This document shows, in pieces, positions 9,016-17,063 of a stretch of DNA of 64,000 nucleotides. The translations under genes were made by a program, and so were the position numbers. Every line of letters begins with the position of its first letter. The stretch's first letter is position 1. Where the stretch lies: positions 1 through 64,000 of the forward strand of contig CAZNWE010000004.1 of the NCBI GenBank assembly GCA_964576715.1, written 5' to 3'. The notes beneath the pieces were generated by a model. It worked only from the letters and a program-made list of their open reading frames with translations, ran no database searches and had not been told where the DNA came from. Origin of the DNA: SLRI01 sp964576715. GTDB lineage: Bacteria; Pseudomonadota; Alphaproteobacteria; Geminicoccales; Geminicoccaceae.

Positions 9016-10121
9016 AGATCACCGGCATCACCGTCTACCAGACCGGCCTACCTCTGAAGGAAGGCCGCTACGCCTGGTCCAACGACAACGCCGTCGAGGT
9101 GTTCGATGCCACCATCGTCGCCGTCCATACCGACCAGGGCCTGACCGGTCACGGCGAATGCACGCCCTTGGGCTCTGCCTACCTCCCCGCCTACGGCCCT
9201 GGCGTCAGGACCGGCATCCAGGAGATCGGCCCGAAACTCATCGGCCAGGACCCCCGCGATCTCATGGTCCTCAACCGCCGTATGGATGCGGCGCTCAAGG
9301 GCCACCCTTACGTCAAATCCGCCATCGACGTCGCCTGCTGGGACATCCTGGGCCAGGCCTCGAACCAGCCGATCTGGCGCCTCCTCGGCGGCCGGCTGCA
9401 GGAGAAAGTCAGGCTCTACCGCGCCATCTCGCAGGAAGCCCCGGAAACCATGGCCGCCAAGATCAAGGGCTACAAGGCCGAGGGCTACACCAAGTTCCAG
9501 CTCAAGGTGGGCGGCAACCCCGACCAGGACATCCAGCGGATCCGGGAATGCCGGGCGATCCTCGAGCCGTCGGACCTCCTCGTCGCCGACGCCAACACCG
9601 GCTGGACCATGCACGAGGCCGCCCGCGTGGTCGCTGCCGTCAGGGACCTCGACGTCTATATCGAGCAGCCCTGCGCCACCTACGCCGAATGCCTCACCAT
9701 CCGCCGGCGCACCGCGCTGCCCTTCGTCCTCGACGAGAACATCGACAGCCTCGAGATCCTCCTCCGCGGCCTCGATGACCACGCCTTCGACGCCATCAAC
9801 CTCAAGATCTCGAAGCTCGGTGGGCTCACCAAGGCAAGGCTGATCCGCGACCTCTGCATCGAGGCCGGCGTCGCCATGACCATCGAGGACACCTGGGGCG
9901 GCGACATCGTCACCGCCACCATCACCCACCTCGCCCAATCCACGCCCGAGGACTTCCTCCTCTCCTCCACCGACTTCAACAGCTACGGCACGAGGACAAT
10001 CGCCGAAGGCGCACCGCAACGCATCGACGGCACCATGACCGCCAGCGACACCCCCGGCCTCGGCTGCACCCCGATCATGGCCGAGCTCGGGCCGCCGGTC
10101 TTCACCATCGGCGCCGGTTGA
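9012..10121 (+). CDS. Enolase-superfamily (MR/MLE) enzyme, probable cis-3-hydroxyproline dehydratase or hydroxyproline-betaine epimerase
   Basis: A 369-residue protein with an N-terminal capping domain and a TIM barrel. The barrel shows the three metal ligands of the superfamily in VADANTGW (Asp), YIEQPC (Glu) and VLDENID, plus catalytic lysines in FQLKVGG and NLKISKLGG. The first Lys of the usual KxK motif is replaced by Gln. The cap has HGECTPLGSAYLPAYGPG, resembling enzymes acting on hydroxyproline derivatives (cis-3-hydroxy-L-proline dehydratase or 4-hydroxyproline betaine epimerase). It overlaps the GntR stop by four bases. The family call is solid; the substrate is inference from the neighbouring epimerase and transporter. 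Confidence 0.75.
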   Translation: MKITGITVYQTGLPLKEGRYAWSNDNAVEVFDATIVAVHTDQGLTGHGECTPLGSAYLPAYGPGVRTGIQEIGPKLIGQDPRDLMVLNRRMDAALKGHPYVKSAIDVACWDILGQASNQPIWRLLGGRLQEKVRLYRAISQEAPETMAAKIKGYKAEGYTKFQLKVGGNPDQDIQRIRECRAILEPSDLLVADANTGWTMHEAARVVAAVRDLDVYIEQPCATYAECLTIRRRTALPFVLDENIDSLEILLRGLDDHAFDAINLKISKLGGLTKARLIRDLCIEAGVAMTIEDTWGGDIVTATITHLAQSTPEDFLLSSTDFNSYGTRTIAEGAPQRIDGTMTASDTPGLGCTPIMAELGPPVFTIGAG

Positions 10122-10154
10122 GCAGGCCAAGGCAGAAGAAAGTAGGCAAGAAGT

Positions 10155-10196
10155 GCGGGGGAACTGAGTTCCCCCGCGCCCCCTCCGGCTTTTTTA
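10155..10196. terminator. Stem-loop terminator between convergent genes
   Basis: A perfect 10-base stem (GCGGGGGAAC and GTTCCCCCGC, 10155–10177) with a TGA loop, followed 12 bases later by a run of six T. It lies between the enolase-family gene and the convergent AhpD-like gene. A closely similar hairpin lies after the LysR gene at 14905, suggesting a repeated intergenic element. Confidence 0.65.
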
Positions 10197-10214
10197 TCGA
10201 GCCGGGACGACCCC

Positions 10215-10772
10215 TTAGGCGGCTGCCTTGACAGCCGCGCGGACGGCGGGGAAGTCGACCTCGGTCTGGCCGACGCTGTTGACGTAGTTGGTCAGCGTGT
10301 TGAGCGCCACGTGGAGGACGATCTCGACGATCTGGGCATCGTCGTAGCCGGCCGCCCGAGCCGCCTCGAGCACCTCGTCGCCGACATGGCCACGGGCCTC
10401 GACGATGGCGACGGCGAGCCGGACGGCGGCCTCGGCCTTGGCGTCGGTCGAGTGGCCGGCCCGATTGGCCTCGATCTCGGCGTCATCGAGCTTGGCCACA
10501 TGCTTGCCGACATAGCTGTGCGCGGCAAGGCAGTAGTCGCAGGCGTTGCGCTCGGCGACGGCCAGGGCGATCCGCTCGCGGGTCGCGGCCGGCAAGGTGC
10601 CCTTGGCGAGCGCGCCGTTCAGCCCGAGATAGCCCTCGAGCGCCGCCGGGCTGTTGGCGACCAGACGAAATAGATTGGGCACGACACCGAGCTGCTTCTG
10701 CACCGCCTGCAAGTGCGGACGGGCAGCCTCGGGCGCGGCGTCGATCGACGATGGCGTCAAGATCCGTGACAT
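10215..10772 (-). CDS. Carboxymuconolactone decarboxylase/AhpD-like peroxidase-family protein
   Basis: A 185-residue all-helical protein. It carries the AhpD-type redox motif CDYCLAAHSY (about residues 77–86): two cysteines in CxxC with the following His, the signature of alkylhydroperoxidase-like and peroxidase-related proteins. The start GLVNA-like region (VVPNLFRLVANSPAALEGYL) is also typical. It follows the SDR gene by 41 bases on the same strand, so both are probably controlled by the divergent TetR regulator. Likely role: reduction of peroxides or electrophiles. Confidence 0.85.
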   Translation of the reverse strand: MSRILTPSSIDAAPEAARPHLQAVQKQLGVVPNLFRLVANSPAALEGYLGLNGALAKGTLPAATRERIALAVAERNACDYCLAAHSYVGKHVAKLDDAEIEANRAGHSTDAKAEAAVRLAVAIVEARGHVGDEVLEAARAAGYDDAQIVEIVLHVALNTLTNYVNSVGQTEVDFPAVRAAVKAAA

Positions 10773-10813
10773 GATGGTCTCCTTGGTCTTTCAGGGTTGC
10801 TGATCGTTGGTCT

Positions 10814-11584
10814 TCAGATACGGCCGGCGGTGACACCGCCGTCCACCGGGAGCACCGTGCCGGTGATCCAGGCAGCCTGGTCCGAGGCGAGAAAGAGGAT
10901 CGCCTCGGCGACATCCGCCGGCTGACCATTGCGGCCGAGCGGATGAAAGGCGTTGAAGCTGGGCAGGACGCTCGCGACCTGCTCGGGGCTCATGAAGGTC
11001 TCGTAGACCGGGGTCTCGACCACGGCAGGTGCCACGGCGTTGATCCGGATATGCTCAGGCGCGAGCTCGATGGCGAGATTGCGCACCATGGCGTGCACCC
11101 CGGCATTGGCCGCCGAATAGGCCGCCGACGGCGTCGCGCCGATCGCCTGGAGCGCCCAGAGCGAGCCGGTCTGGACGATGACCCCGCCACCCCGCCGGCG
11201 CATCGCCTGCGCCGCCGCTTGCGCGGTGAAGAACTTGCCCTTGAGGATGGTGTCGAGGAACCAGTCGTACTCGGCCTCGTCGACCTCGAGGAACGGCTTG
11301 GGGCGGAAGACCCCGGCATTGTTGACCAGGACATCGAGCCCACCGAAGCGGTCCTCGGCCAGAGCGACAAGCGCCTGGCCATTGGCCGGCACCGCGATGT
11401 CGCCCGCCAGGGTCGCAACCTTGCCACCGCCGGCATCGATCGCGCGGGCCGCAGCCTCGAGCTTGCCGACGTCGCGGCCGCCGAGCACGACCGCCCCACC
11501 CTCGGCGACAAAGCGGGCGGCGACTTCCCTGCCGATACCCGAGCTGCCGCCGGTGACGACGGCTACCTTGTCCTTGAAACGCAT
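10814..11584 (-). CDS. SDR family oxidoreductase with altered catalytic motif
   Basis: A 256-residue classical-length short-chain dehydrogenase. The nucleotide-binding TGGSSGIG is at residues 11–18, NNAG at 88–91, and catalytic Ser and Tyr are S141 and Y156. The YxxxK lysine is replaced: the codon at residue 160 is AAT (Asn), giving YSAAN. Otherwise the fold is well preserved, ending in the usual PVDGGVTAG. Lys normally binds the NAD(P) ribose and lowers the Tyr pKa, so activity may be reduced or different. It is the first gene of a two-gene operon divergent from tetR, with two operator-like repeats upstream. Confidence 0.88.
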   Translation of the reverse strand: MRFKDKVAVVTGGSSGIGREVAARFVAEGGAVVLGGRDVGKLEAAARAIDAGGGKVATLAGDIAVPANGQALVALAEDRFGGLDVLVNNAGVFRPKPFLEVDEAEYDWFLDTILKGKFFTAQAAAQAMRRRGGGVIVQTGSLWALQAIGATPSAAYSAANAGVHAMVRNLAIELAPEHIRINAVAPAVVETPVYETFMSPEQVASVLPSFNAFHPLGRNGQPADVAEAILFLASDQAAWITGTVLPVDGGVTAGRI

Positions 11585-11597
11585 GTCGACCTCCTCT

Positions 11598-11615
11598 CCT
11601 ATCTATCAGTTGGTA
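11598..11615. promoter_or_regulatory. Candidate TetR operator, copy 1
   Basis: The 18-mer CCTATCTATCAGTTGGTA matches copy 2 (11653–11670) at 15 of 18 positions. It lies 14 bases upstream of the SDR start, where it would overlap the promoter or early transcript. Copy 2 is the more symmetric site, so this one may be the weaker of a pair. Confidence 0.5.
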
Positions 11616-11651
11616 GAGACGCAGTTGGGGTCTGGTCTTTCTCGCCGCAAG

Positions 11652-11669
11652 ACCTATCTATCGATAGGT
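11652..11669. promoter_or_regulatory. Candidate TetR operator, copy 2
   Basis: A perfect inverted repeat, ACCTATC–TATC–GATAGGT, with seven-base arms and a four-base spacer. It lies in the divergent region about 85 bases before the tetR start. Its size and symmetry are typical of TetR-family dimer sites. Together with copy 1 it suggests joint control of the SDR/AhpD operon and of tetR. Confidence 0.6.
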
Positions 11670-11753
11670 ATTCACGACGGCGTGAGCGTCCGCGTCCTGC
11701 GCGTCTGGCAGGGCGAACGACCGCTCGGGGCCGTCCGACGAGGAAGCTTGGTG

Positions 11754-12308
11754 ATGACGACGATCGAGCAAGGGCCCCGTACCCTGACGGCTGAGGCGAT
11801 TCTCGACTCGGCCGAGCGGCGGTTGCGACAGGTGGGCTACAACGGCTTCAGCTTTCGCGACCTCGCCGCCGACGTCGGCATCAAGAGTGCGAGTGTCCAC
11901 CACCATTTCCCCACCAAGGAGGCGCTGGTCGCGACCCTCGCCGCCCGCTACGCCGACCGCTTCATCGTGGCGATGGCGGATGCACCCGACGGCCGGGCAC
12001 GGGTGGCGGCCTATCGCGATGCCTTTGGCCAGGCACTTGCGGCCGATGAAGGCCTCTGTCTTTGCGGCATGTTGGGTGCCGAAAGCGGCAGCCTGCCGGC
12101 GGCGGTGCTGTTCGCGACCCGGAGCGCCCTCGAGCGGATGATCGACGATCTGGCGCAAGGCCTCGAAGGCGCCGAGCCCGAGCCGACGGCGCTGGCGGTG
12201 ATCGCTCAACTCGAGGGCGCGATGATCCTGGCCCGCGCCTTCGGCGACAGCACCGTCTTCGACCGGGCGACCGAGAACCTCGGCGCCGCTGCGAGCGGAG
12301 AGGGATGA
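11754..12308 (+). CDS. TetR/AcrR family transcriptional regulator
   Basis: 184 residues from ATG 11754, which has AGGAAG 7 bases upstream. The N-terminal helix-turn-helix is clear: FSFRDLAADVGIKSASVHHH followed by FPTKEALV, about residues 30–60. The rest is a helical ligand domain ending with YxF-type helices. A CLCGMLGAES segment near residue 100 has two cysteines that could sense electrophiles, as in NemR-like repressors; this is only a suggestion. It is divergent from the SDR/AhpD-like pair and shares two operator-like repeats with it. The next gene converges. Confidence 0.88.
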   Translation: MTTIEQGPRTLTAEAILDSAERRLRQVGYNGFSFRDLAADVGIKSASVHHHFPTKEALVATLAARYADRFIVAMADAPDGRARVAAYRDAFGQALAADEGLCLCGMLGAESGSLPAAVLFATRSALERMIDDLAQGLEGAEPEPTALAVIAQLEGAMILARAFGDSTVFDRATENLGAAASGEG

Positions 12309-12321
12309 GGCCGACATCGGC

Positions 12322-13278
12322 TCAGGCCGCCAGCGCCGGCAGCGGCCCCGCCGGCACGATGCCGCTCGGATTCAAGGCCTTGATCGAATAATAGCCGGCC
12401 TTGATGTGCTCGAGGCTGACCGTCTCGGCCACGCCCTCGAGCGCAAGCATGCGCCGCAGGTGGGCACTCAGGCGCGGGTAGTCGGCGAGCCGCCTGAGAT
12501 TGCACTTGAAGAGCCCGTGATAGGCCGCATCGAACCGGATCGTGGTGACGAAGAGGCGGATATCGGTCTCGGTCGGCAGCATCCCGAAGAGAAACGGCCG
12601 CCCGTCGCCGAGCCGCTGCTCGAGCCGGTCGAGCATGGCGAACACCCCCGCCACCGCCTCGTCATAGGCGGCCTGGCTCGACGCGAACCCGGCCTTGTAG
12701 ACCCCGTTGTTGAGCTGGTCGTAGAGCTCGCCGTTGAGCGCGTCGATCGTCGGGCGAAGCTCTACGGGGTAGAGATCGACCGACCGGTCGCCCCACTCGT
12801 CGAAGGCGCTGTTCAGCATCCGCACGATATCGGCCGACTCGTTGTTGACGATCGTCCGCCGCCGCTTGTCCCAAAGCACCGGTACCGTCGCCCGCCCGGT
12901 GAAGCCCGCATCGGCAGCCGTGTAGACCTCGTGGAGATGGCGGGCATCGAGCTCGGGATCGCGGTCGGCGCCCGGATAGTCGCCGAACCGCCAGCCCTGG
13001 TCGGTCAGGAACGGCTCGACCACCGAGACCGGGATCACCCGCTCCAGCCGCTTCAGCTTGCGCGCGATCAGCGTGCGCGACGCCCAGGGGCAGATCAGCG
13101 CCACATAGAGATGATACCGACCGGGCTCGGCCGGAAACCCGCCCTCGCCGGTGGGCCCGGCCGTCCCGTCGGCGGTCACCCAGTGGCGAAAGCTGGACAC
13201 CTGGCGAACGAAGCGGCCCTCGTCGTCCTTGGCCTGCACAGGGTTCCAATCAGCGGTCCATTTCCCATTCACGAGCAT
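12322..13278 (-). CDS. Glutathionyl-hydroquinone reductase (YqjG/ECM4-type GST)
   Basis: 318 residues from ATG 13278, chosen because AGGAGA lies 8 bases upstream; the frame extends further without good start signals. The N-terminal thioredoxin-like domain carries the catalytic cysteine C63 in LICPWASRT, the position and motif of E. coli YqjG. NNESADIVRMLN is the glutathione-binding region, and the helical GST domain follows with FLFGMLPTETDIRLF. The enzyme uses glutathione to reduce glutathionyl-hydroquinones. It lies downstream of a DoxX gene whose promoter region is shared with a LysR regulator, a typical quinone-stress arrangement. Confidence 0.92.
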   Translation of the reverse strand: MLVNGKWTADWNPVQAKDDEGRFVRQVSSFRHWVTADGTAGPTGEGGFPAEPGRYHLYVALICPWASRTLIARKLKRLERVIPVSVVEPFLTDQGWRFGDYPGADRDPELDARHLHEVYTAADAGFTGRATVPVLWDKRRRTIVNNESADIVRMLNSAFDEWGDRSVDLYPVELRPTIDALNGELYDQLNNGVYKAGFASSQAAYDEAVAGVFAMLDRLEQRLGDGRPFLFGMLPTETDIRLFVTTIRFDAAYHGLFKCNLRRLADYPRLSAHLRRMLALEGVAETVSLEHIKAGYYSIKALNPSGIVPAGPLPALAA

Positions 13279-13410
13279 CGGTCGTCTCCTGCTATTCTGA
13301 GGTTCGGGCGTGCTTGCAGGGGGATCGCGGCTCAAAAACAACGGCGGTCACCCTGAAAGGACGCGGGCCGGCCGGGCAGCCCCGCCACGCGGGCGGGGCT
13401 GCGTGCTCCA

Positions 13411-13830
13411 TCAGGCGGTCTGCGCGCGGCGGGCGCCGGGCAGCTTGAGCGCATGCGCGCCGTCCCCGAGCAGCGCCTGGACGACCAGGGCCGCGGCCCA
13501 GAACGCCGGGAATTCCCAGCCGCCATTCGCGTTCGAGAAGAGCCAGCCATTGGCGCCGTGGACCAGGAAGATGGCACCCAGGAGGATCGGCACGGTGGCG
13601 AGCGACACCCAGCGGGTCGCCACTCCGAGGACCAGCGCGATGCCGGCCGCGAGCTCGACCAGGATGGTCACGTGGCCGAGCACGCCAGGCAGGCCGAGCG
13701 AGGCGAAGAAGCCCGCCGTGCCGGCCGGCGTGAAGACGAAGATCTTGAGACCGGCATGGGCGAGGAACAAAGCCCCCAGCGACAGGCGGAGCAAGAGGGC
13801 GGCATAAGGGGCGGTACGGTGGTCGATCAT
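13411..13830 (-). CDS. DoxX family membrane protein
   Basis: 139 residues from ATG 13830, preceded by AGGAG; an upstream Met in frame has no ribosome site. Four membrane helices are visible, with the family-like starts LLLRLSLGALFLAHAGLKI and GHVTILVELAAGIALVLG. DoxX proteins are small membrane proteins linked to quinone or thiol redox balance. It lies upstream of the glutathionyl-hydroquinone reductase with a 132-base gap, and divergent from LysR. Confidence 0.88.
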   Translation of the reverse strand: MIDHRTAPYAALLLRLSLGALFLAHAGLKIFVFTPAGTAGFFASLGLPGVLGHVTILVELAAGIALVLGVATRWVSLATVPILLGAIFLVHGANGWLFSNANGGWEFPAFWAAALVVQALLGDGAHALKLPGARRAQTA

Positions 13831-13960
13831 GATGGCTCTCCTGGGTTCGGTTGCTGACACCCGACCCGGCAGGCCAAAAGCGGCTGCGTCTCGGTTCGGC
13901 GTCTGACCAGGACTTTGCCGATCGCCACGCCAACGATAAACAGCCGTTGTGAAGCAAGAC

Positions 13961-13979
13961 TATCTACAATATGTTGATA
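13961..13979. promoter_or_regulatory. Candidate LysR operator abutting the lysR start
   Basis: The 19-mer TATCTACAATATGTTGATA is an inverted repeat with seven of nine pairs matched, including a T-N11-A core as in LysR-type boxes. It ends two bases before the proposed ATG of lysR. A regulator bound here could block its own translation start region or transcript and act on the divergent doxX promoter. Confidence 0.5.
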
Positions 13980-13981
13980 AA

Positions 13982-14878
13982 ATGGACAGGCTTGACAACA
14001 TGCGCGCCTTCGCGGCCGTCGTCGCCACCGGCTCCTTCACCGCCGCGGCCAGACGCCTCGACACCACGCCGCAACTCATCAGCAAATACGTCAAGGCACT
14101 GGAGGACGAGCTCAACACCCGGCTCCTCAATCGAACCACCCGCAAGGTGGCGCTAACCGATGCCGGCCGTGGCTTTCATGACCGCTGTGTCCGCATCGTC
14201 GAGGACTACGACGCGCTCCGCGCCACGCTGCGCCAGGAGCGGCTGCAGCCGAAGGGCCGCCTCACCATCGCGGCACCCGTCACCTTCGGCGAGCTGCAGC
14301 TCGCCGCCGCCGCCCGCGCCTTCACCATGGCCTATCCCGAGGTCGAGATCGAGCTCCAGCTCACCGACCGCTTCGTCGACCTCGTCGAGGAAGGCGTCGA
14401 TCTTGCCATCCGCATTGCCGAGCTCGAGGATTCCAGCCTCGTCGCCCGCCGCCTCGCTCCGGCGCCGATCGTCTGTTGCGCCACGCCGGCCTATCTCGAA
14501 GCCAATGGCGACCCTCGAACCCCCGCCGATCTCGCCGCCCACAGCTGCATCATCGACACCAACTTCCGCGATCGCGACCATTGGCCCTTCCGCGTCGACG
14601 GCCGCCGCCAGCTCGTCCGGGTCCAGGGCCGGCTCCGCGTCAACAGCGCCATTGCCGTCCGCAGCCTCGCACTGGCCGGCGCCGGCATCGCCCTCATCCC
14701 CGCCTACGTGATCGAAAGCGACCTCGACCGCCGAGCCCTCACCCCACTCCTCGAGGAGCACAACGCCTTCGACCTCGCCATCAACGCCGTCTACCTCGAA
14801 ACCCGCCACCTCTCCGCCAAGGTCCGCAGCTTCGTCGATTTCTTGGCGAAGCGCCTGCAAGCCCGGCCAGCCGACTGA
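13982..14878 (+). CDS. LysR family transcriptional regulator
   Basis: 298 residues from ATG 13982 (start MDRLDNMRAFAAVVATGSF, a standard LysR N-terminus). A GTG at 13949 is in frame but would place the operator-like palindrome inside the coding sequence. The helix-turn-helix spans about residues 18–50 (SFTAAARRLDTTPQLISKYV), followed by LNTRLLNRTTRKVALTDAG. The C-terminal domain is the periplasmic-binding-like sensor. The subgroup is that of CrgA/DmlR-like regulators. It diverges from doxX and the hydroquinone reductase and probably controls them. Confidence 0.9.
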   Translation: MDRLDNMRAFAAVVATGSFTAAARRLDTTPQLISKYVKALEDELNTRLLNRTTRKVALTDAGRGFHDRCVRIVEDYDALRATLRQERLQPKGRLTIAAPVTFGELQLAAAARAFTMAYPEVEIELQLTDRFVDLVEEGVDLAIRIAELEDSSLVARRLAPAPIVCCATPAYLEANGDPRTPADLAAHSCIIDTNFRDRDHWPFRVDGRRQLVRVQGRLRVNSAIAVRSLALAGAGIALIPAYVIESDLDRRALTPLLEEHNAFDLAINAVYLETRHLSAKVRSFVDFLAKRLQARPAD

Positions 14879-14904
14879 GCCCCGCAGGACGCGACATGAG
14901 AAGA

Positions 14905-14926
14905 GCGGGGGGAAATGACTCCCCGC
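14905..14926. terminator. Stem-loop after lysR
   Basis: GCGGGG and CCCCGC pair across a ten-base loop region (GGAAATGACT). The flanking sequence, from AAGAGCGGGG to CCCTCCGAGTTT, closely resembles the hairpin at 10155. It lies between lysR and the convergent ABC permease gene and could end transcription from both sides, though the T-tract is poor. Confidence 0.5.
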
Positions 14927-14982
14927 GGCACACCCTCCGAGTTTCGCGGTGGTGAGGTTGGTGAGCCAGGATTGCTGGCGGG

Positions 14983-15990
14983 TCAGGCGGCACCCGGCCG
15001 CCGGGTCGTGGCCCGCCTGGCTTCCTGCAGGAGATTGGGCAGGAGCACGGAAAGGATCAGGAGGAGGCCGATGACCCCGGTCTGCAGATGTCCGGTGATG
15101 TTGGCGAGCGCCATGCCGTTCCTGAGGCTGAGCACGATGAGGATCGAGAGCAGCACGCCCCAGAGCGTGCCCTTGCCGCCGAAGATGCTGACCCCGCCCA
15201 AGAGCACCATGGTGATGATGTCGAGCTCGAAGCCCAGGGCCACGTCGCCGCGCACGGCGCCCACCCGGGCGGTGAAGAGCAGGCCGGCCAGCGCCGCCAC
15301 ACCGCCCGACGCGATGAAGAGGGCGGCCTTGACCCGACGCACATTGACCCCCGAGTAGCGCGCCACCTCGGCACTGTTGCCGATAAAGTAGACCTTCCGG
15401 CCGAAGCCCGAGGAATGGAGCACGAAAAGCAGCACGGCGAACAGGGCGGCGAAGACCAGGAGCGCAATCGGCAGCGGGCCCAGGAGCGGCTGCTGGCCGA
15501 GCGTGTTGAACCAGTCCGGAAAGCTGGTGATGCCGCGGTCCTCGACCAGGATGCGGGCGACGCCGCGAAAGCCGATCAGCATCGCCAGCGTCACCACCAG
15601 CGACGGAATGCCGACCACGGCGATCCAAAAGGCGTTGAACGCCCCGCCGAGGAGCCCCAGGGCCAGCACCAGCGGCACGGCGAGCCCGGCCGGCACGCCC
15701 GCTTGGAACAACCAGCCAAAGGCGCAGGCGGCAAGCCCCATCATCGAGGCAACTGAAAGGTCGATCTCGCCGTTGACGATCACCAGCGTCATCATCAACG
15801 CCACGATGATCTTCTCGATCGACAGCTGAAAGAGGTTGATCTGGTTGCCGACGGTCAGGAACATCGGCGACATCGTCATGTTCATGGCGATGGTGACCAG
15901 GAGGATCAGCAAGAGCAGCCCTTCCCAGCCGCTCAGCCGTCGGCACAATCGGCCGAAGAGCTGCAGTGCCCGTCGCCCGGTCGCCGCCAT
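14983..15990 (-). CDS. Sugar ABC transporter permease (RbsC/RhaPQ family)
   Basis: A 335-residue permease with about nine or ten hydrophobic helices. It has the branched permease motifs VNGEIDLSVASMMGL and, near the end, GGVSIFGGKGTLWGVLL, both standard in the ribose/rhamnose-type family. It is the last gene of a four-gene minus-strand operon (binding protein, ATPase, permease, permease). Its ATG overlaps the stop of the preceding permease by one base. Two distinct permeases with one double ATPase is the layout of rhamnose-type and AI-2-type importers. Confidence 0.9.
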   Translation of the reverse strand: MAATGRRALQLFGRLCRRLSGWEGLLLLILLVTIAMNMTMSPMFLTVGNQINLFQLSIEKIIVALMMTLVIVNGEIDLSVASMMGLAACAFGWLFQAGVPAGLAVPLVLALGLLGGAFNAFWIAVVGIPSLVVTLAMLIGFRGVARILVEDRGITSFPDWFNTLGQQPLLGPLPIALLVFAALFAVLLFVLHSSGFGRKVYFIGNSAEVARYSGVNVRRVKAALFIASGGVAALAGLLFTARVGAVRGDVALGFELDIITMVLLGGVSIFGGKGTLWGVLLSILIVLSLRNGMALANITGHLQTGVIGLLLILSVLLPNLLQEARRATTRRPGAA

Positions 15991-17063
15991 CAGCCGGTCC
16001 CCGGCCGGTGGCCGGTGCGCCCGGCCAGGGTCGGTGCCGGCGCCCCGGTAGGCGCCGCCAAGTGCCGGCGCCGGCGCAACCGGTCGAGCGAGCGCGTCAT
16101 CGCGGTGTCGACCGCGACCGCGATCAGGATCAGCCCGCCGAGCAGCGCATCGCGCCAGAACTCGCTGACCAGCGCCCAGCGGGTCAGGCTGTTATCGATG
16201 AGGTCGACCAGCGTGGTGCCGAGCACCACGCCGGCCACTGTGCCCGAGCCGCCGAAGATGTTGACCCCACCGACCACGACGGCGGCCACCGACTTGAGCT
16301 CGAAGCCGAGGCCGGCCACGACCGTGATGTTGCCGAAGCGGGCGAGGAACATGAAGCCGGCGAGCCCGGCCAGGGCGCCGCTCAAGACGAATGCGGTAAA
16401 GACGACGCGCTGGGCGTTGATGCCGGCGATGGCCGCGGCGTCCGGGTTCGAGCCCACGGCATAGAGCCGGCGGGCGGCGCGCAGCCGGGTGAGCGCCAGA
16501 TGGAAGACCAGGGCGACGCCCAGCGCCAGCGCCACGGTGACCCGGATATCGAGATCACCGATCGAGAACAGCGTGGCCCGCGGCAGCTCCACCACCCATT
16601 CCGGCAGCGAGCTCGTGGTGATCGACCGGCCCTCGGAGTACTCGACCAGCAGCGTGCGGTAGAGGGCGAGGGTGCCGAGTGTAACGATGATCGCCGGCAC
16701 CCGGCCGTAGGCGACGAGCACGCCGTTGACCGCACCGAACACCGCCCCCATCGCCATCGCGGCCAGGATCACCGGCACCGGGTGAAGGTCGGGCAGGACG
16801 CCCAGCAGGTCGCCGGTCAAATAGGCGGTGAAGCCGACGATCGAGCCGACCGAGAGGTCGATGTTGCGGGTGATGACGACCATCGCCTGGCCGATCGCGA
16901 TCAGCATGATGATCGCGGCACTGGTCGAGACGCGGTTGAACATCCTGGGCGAGTAGTAATTCTCGATCTGGCTGCCGAAGAAGAGAACGACCAGCCCGAG
17001 CACCAGCGCCAGAGCCAGGACCCGCAAGGTCTGCGGCGAGGCCTGCCGGAGCCAGCCGGTCAT
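15990..17063 (-). CDS. Sugar ABC transporter permease (RbsC/RhaPQ family)
   Basis: A 357-residue paralogue of the next permease. It carries ITRNIDLSVGSIVGFTAYL and VVGGVNIFGGSGTVAGVVLG, the two family signatures, in a polytopic context. Its ATG overlaps the stop of the ATPase gene by four bases (ATGA type). The C-terminal tail is basic and Pro/Ala-rich. It is expected to pair with the second permease around the sugar-conducting path. Confidence 0.9.
   Translation of the reverse strand: MTGWLRQASPQTLRVLALALVLGLVVLFFGSQIENYYSPRMFNRVSTSAAIIMLIAIGQAMVVITRNIDLSVGSIVGFTAYLTGDLLGVLPDLHPVPVILAAMAMGAVFGAVNGVLVAYGRVPAIIVTLGTLALYRTLLVEYSEGRSITTSSLPEWVVELPRATLFSIGDLDIRVTVALALGVALVFHLALTRLRAARRLYAVGSNPDAAAIAGINAQRVVFTAFVLSGALAGLAGFMFLARFGNITVVAGLGFELKSVAAVVVGGVNIFGGSGTVAGVVLGTTLVDLIDNSLTRWALVSEFWRDALLGGLILIAVAVDTAMTRSLDRLRRRRHLAAPTGAPAPTLAGRTGHRPGTG

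Noticed and set aside
13949..13981. Upstream GTG start for the LysR gene
   Set aside because: It would place a palindrome inside the coding sequence, and MDRLDNMRAF is the usual family start; kept as an alternative only.
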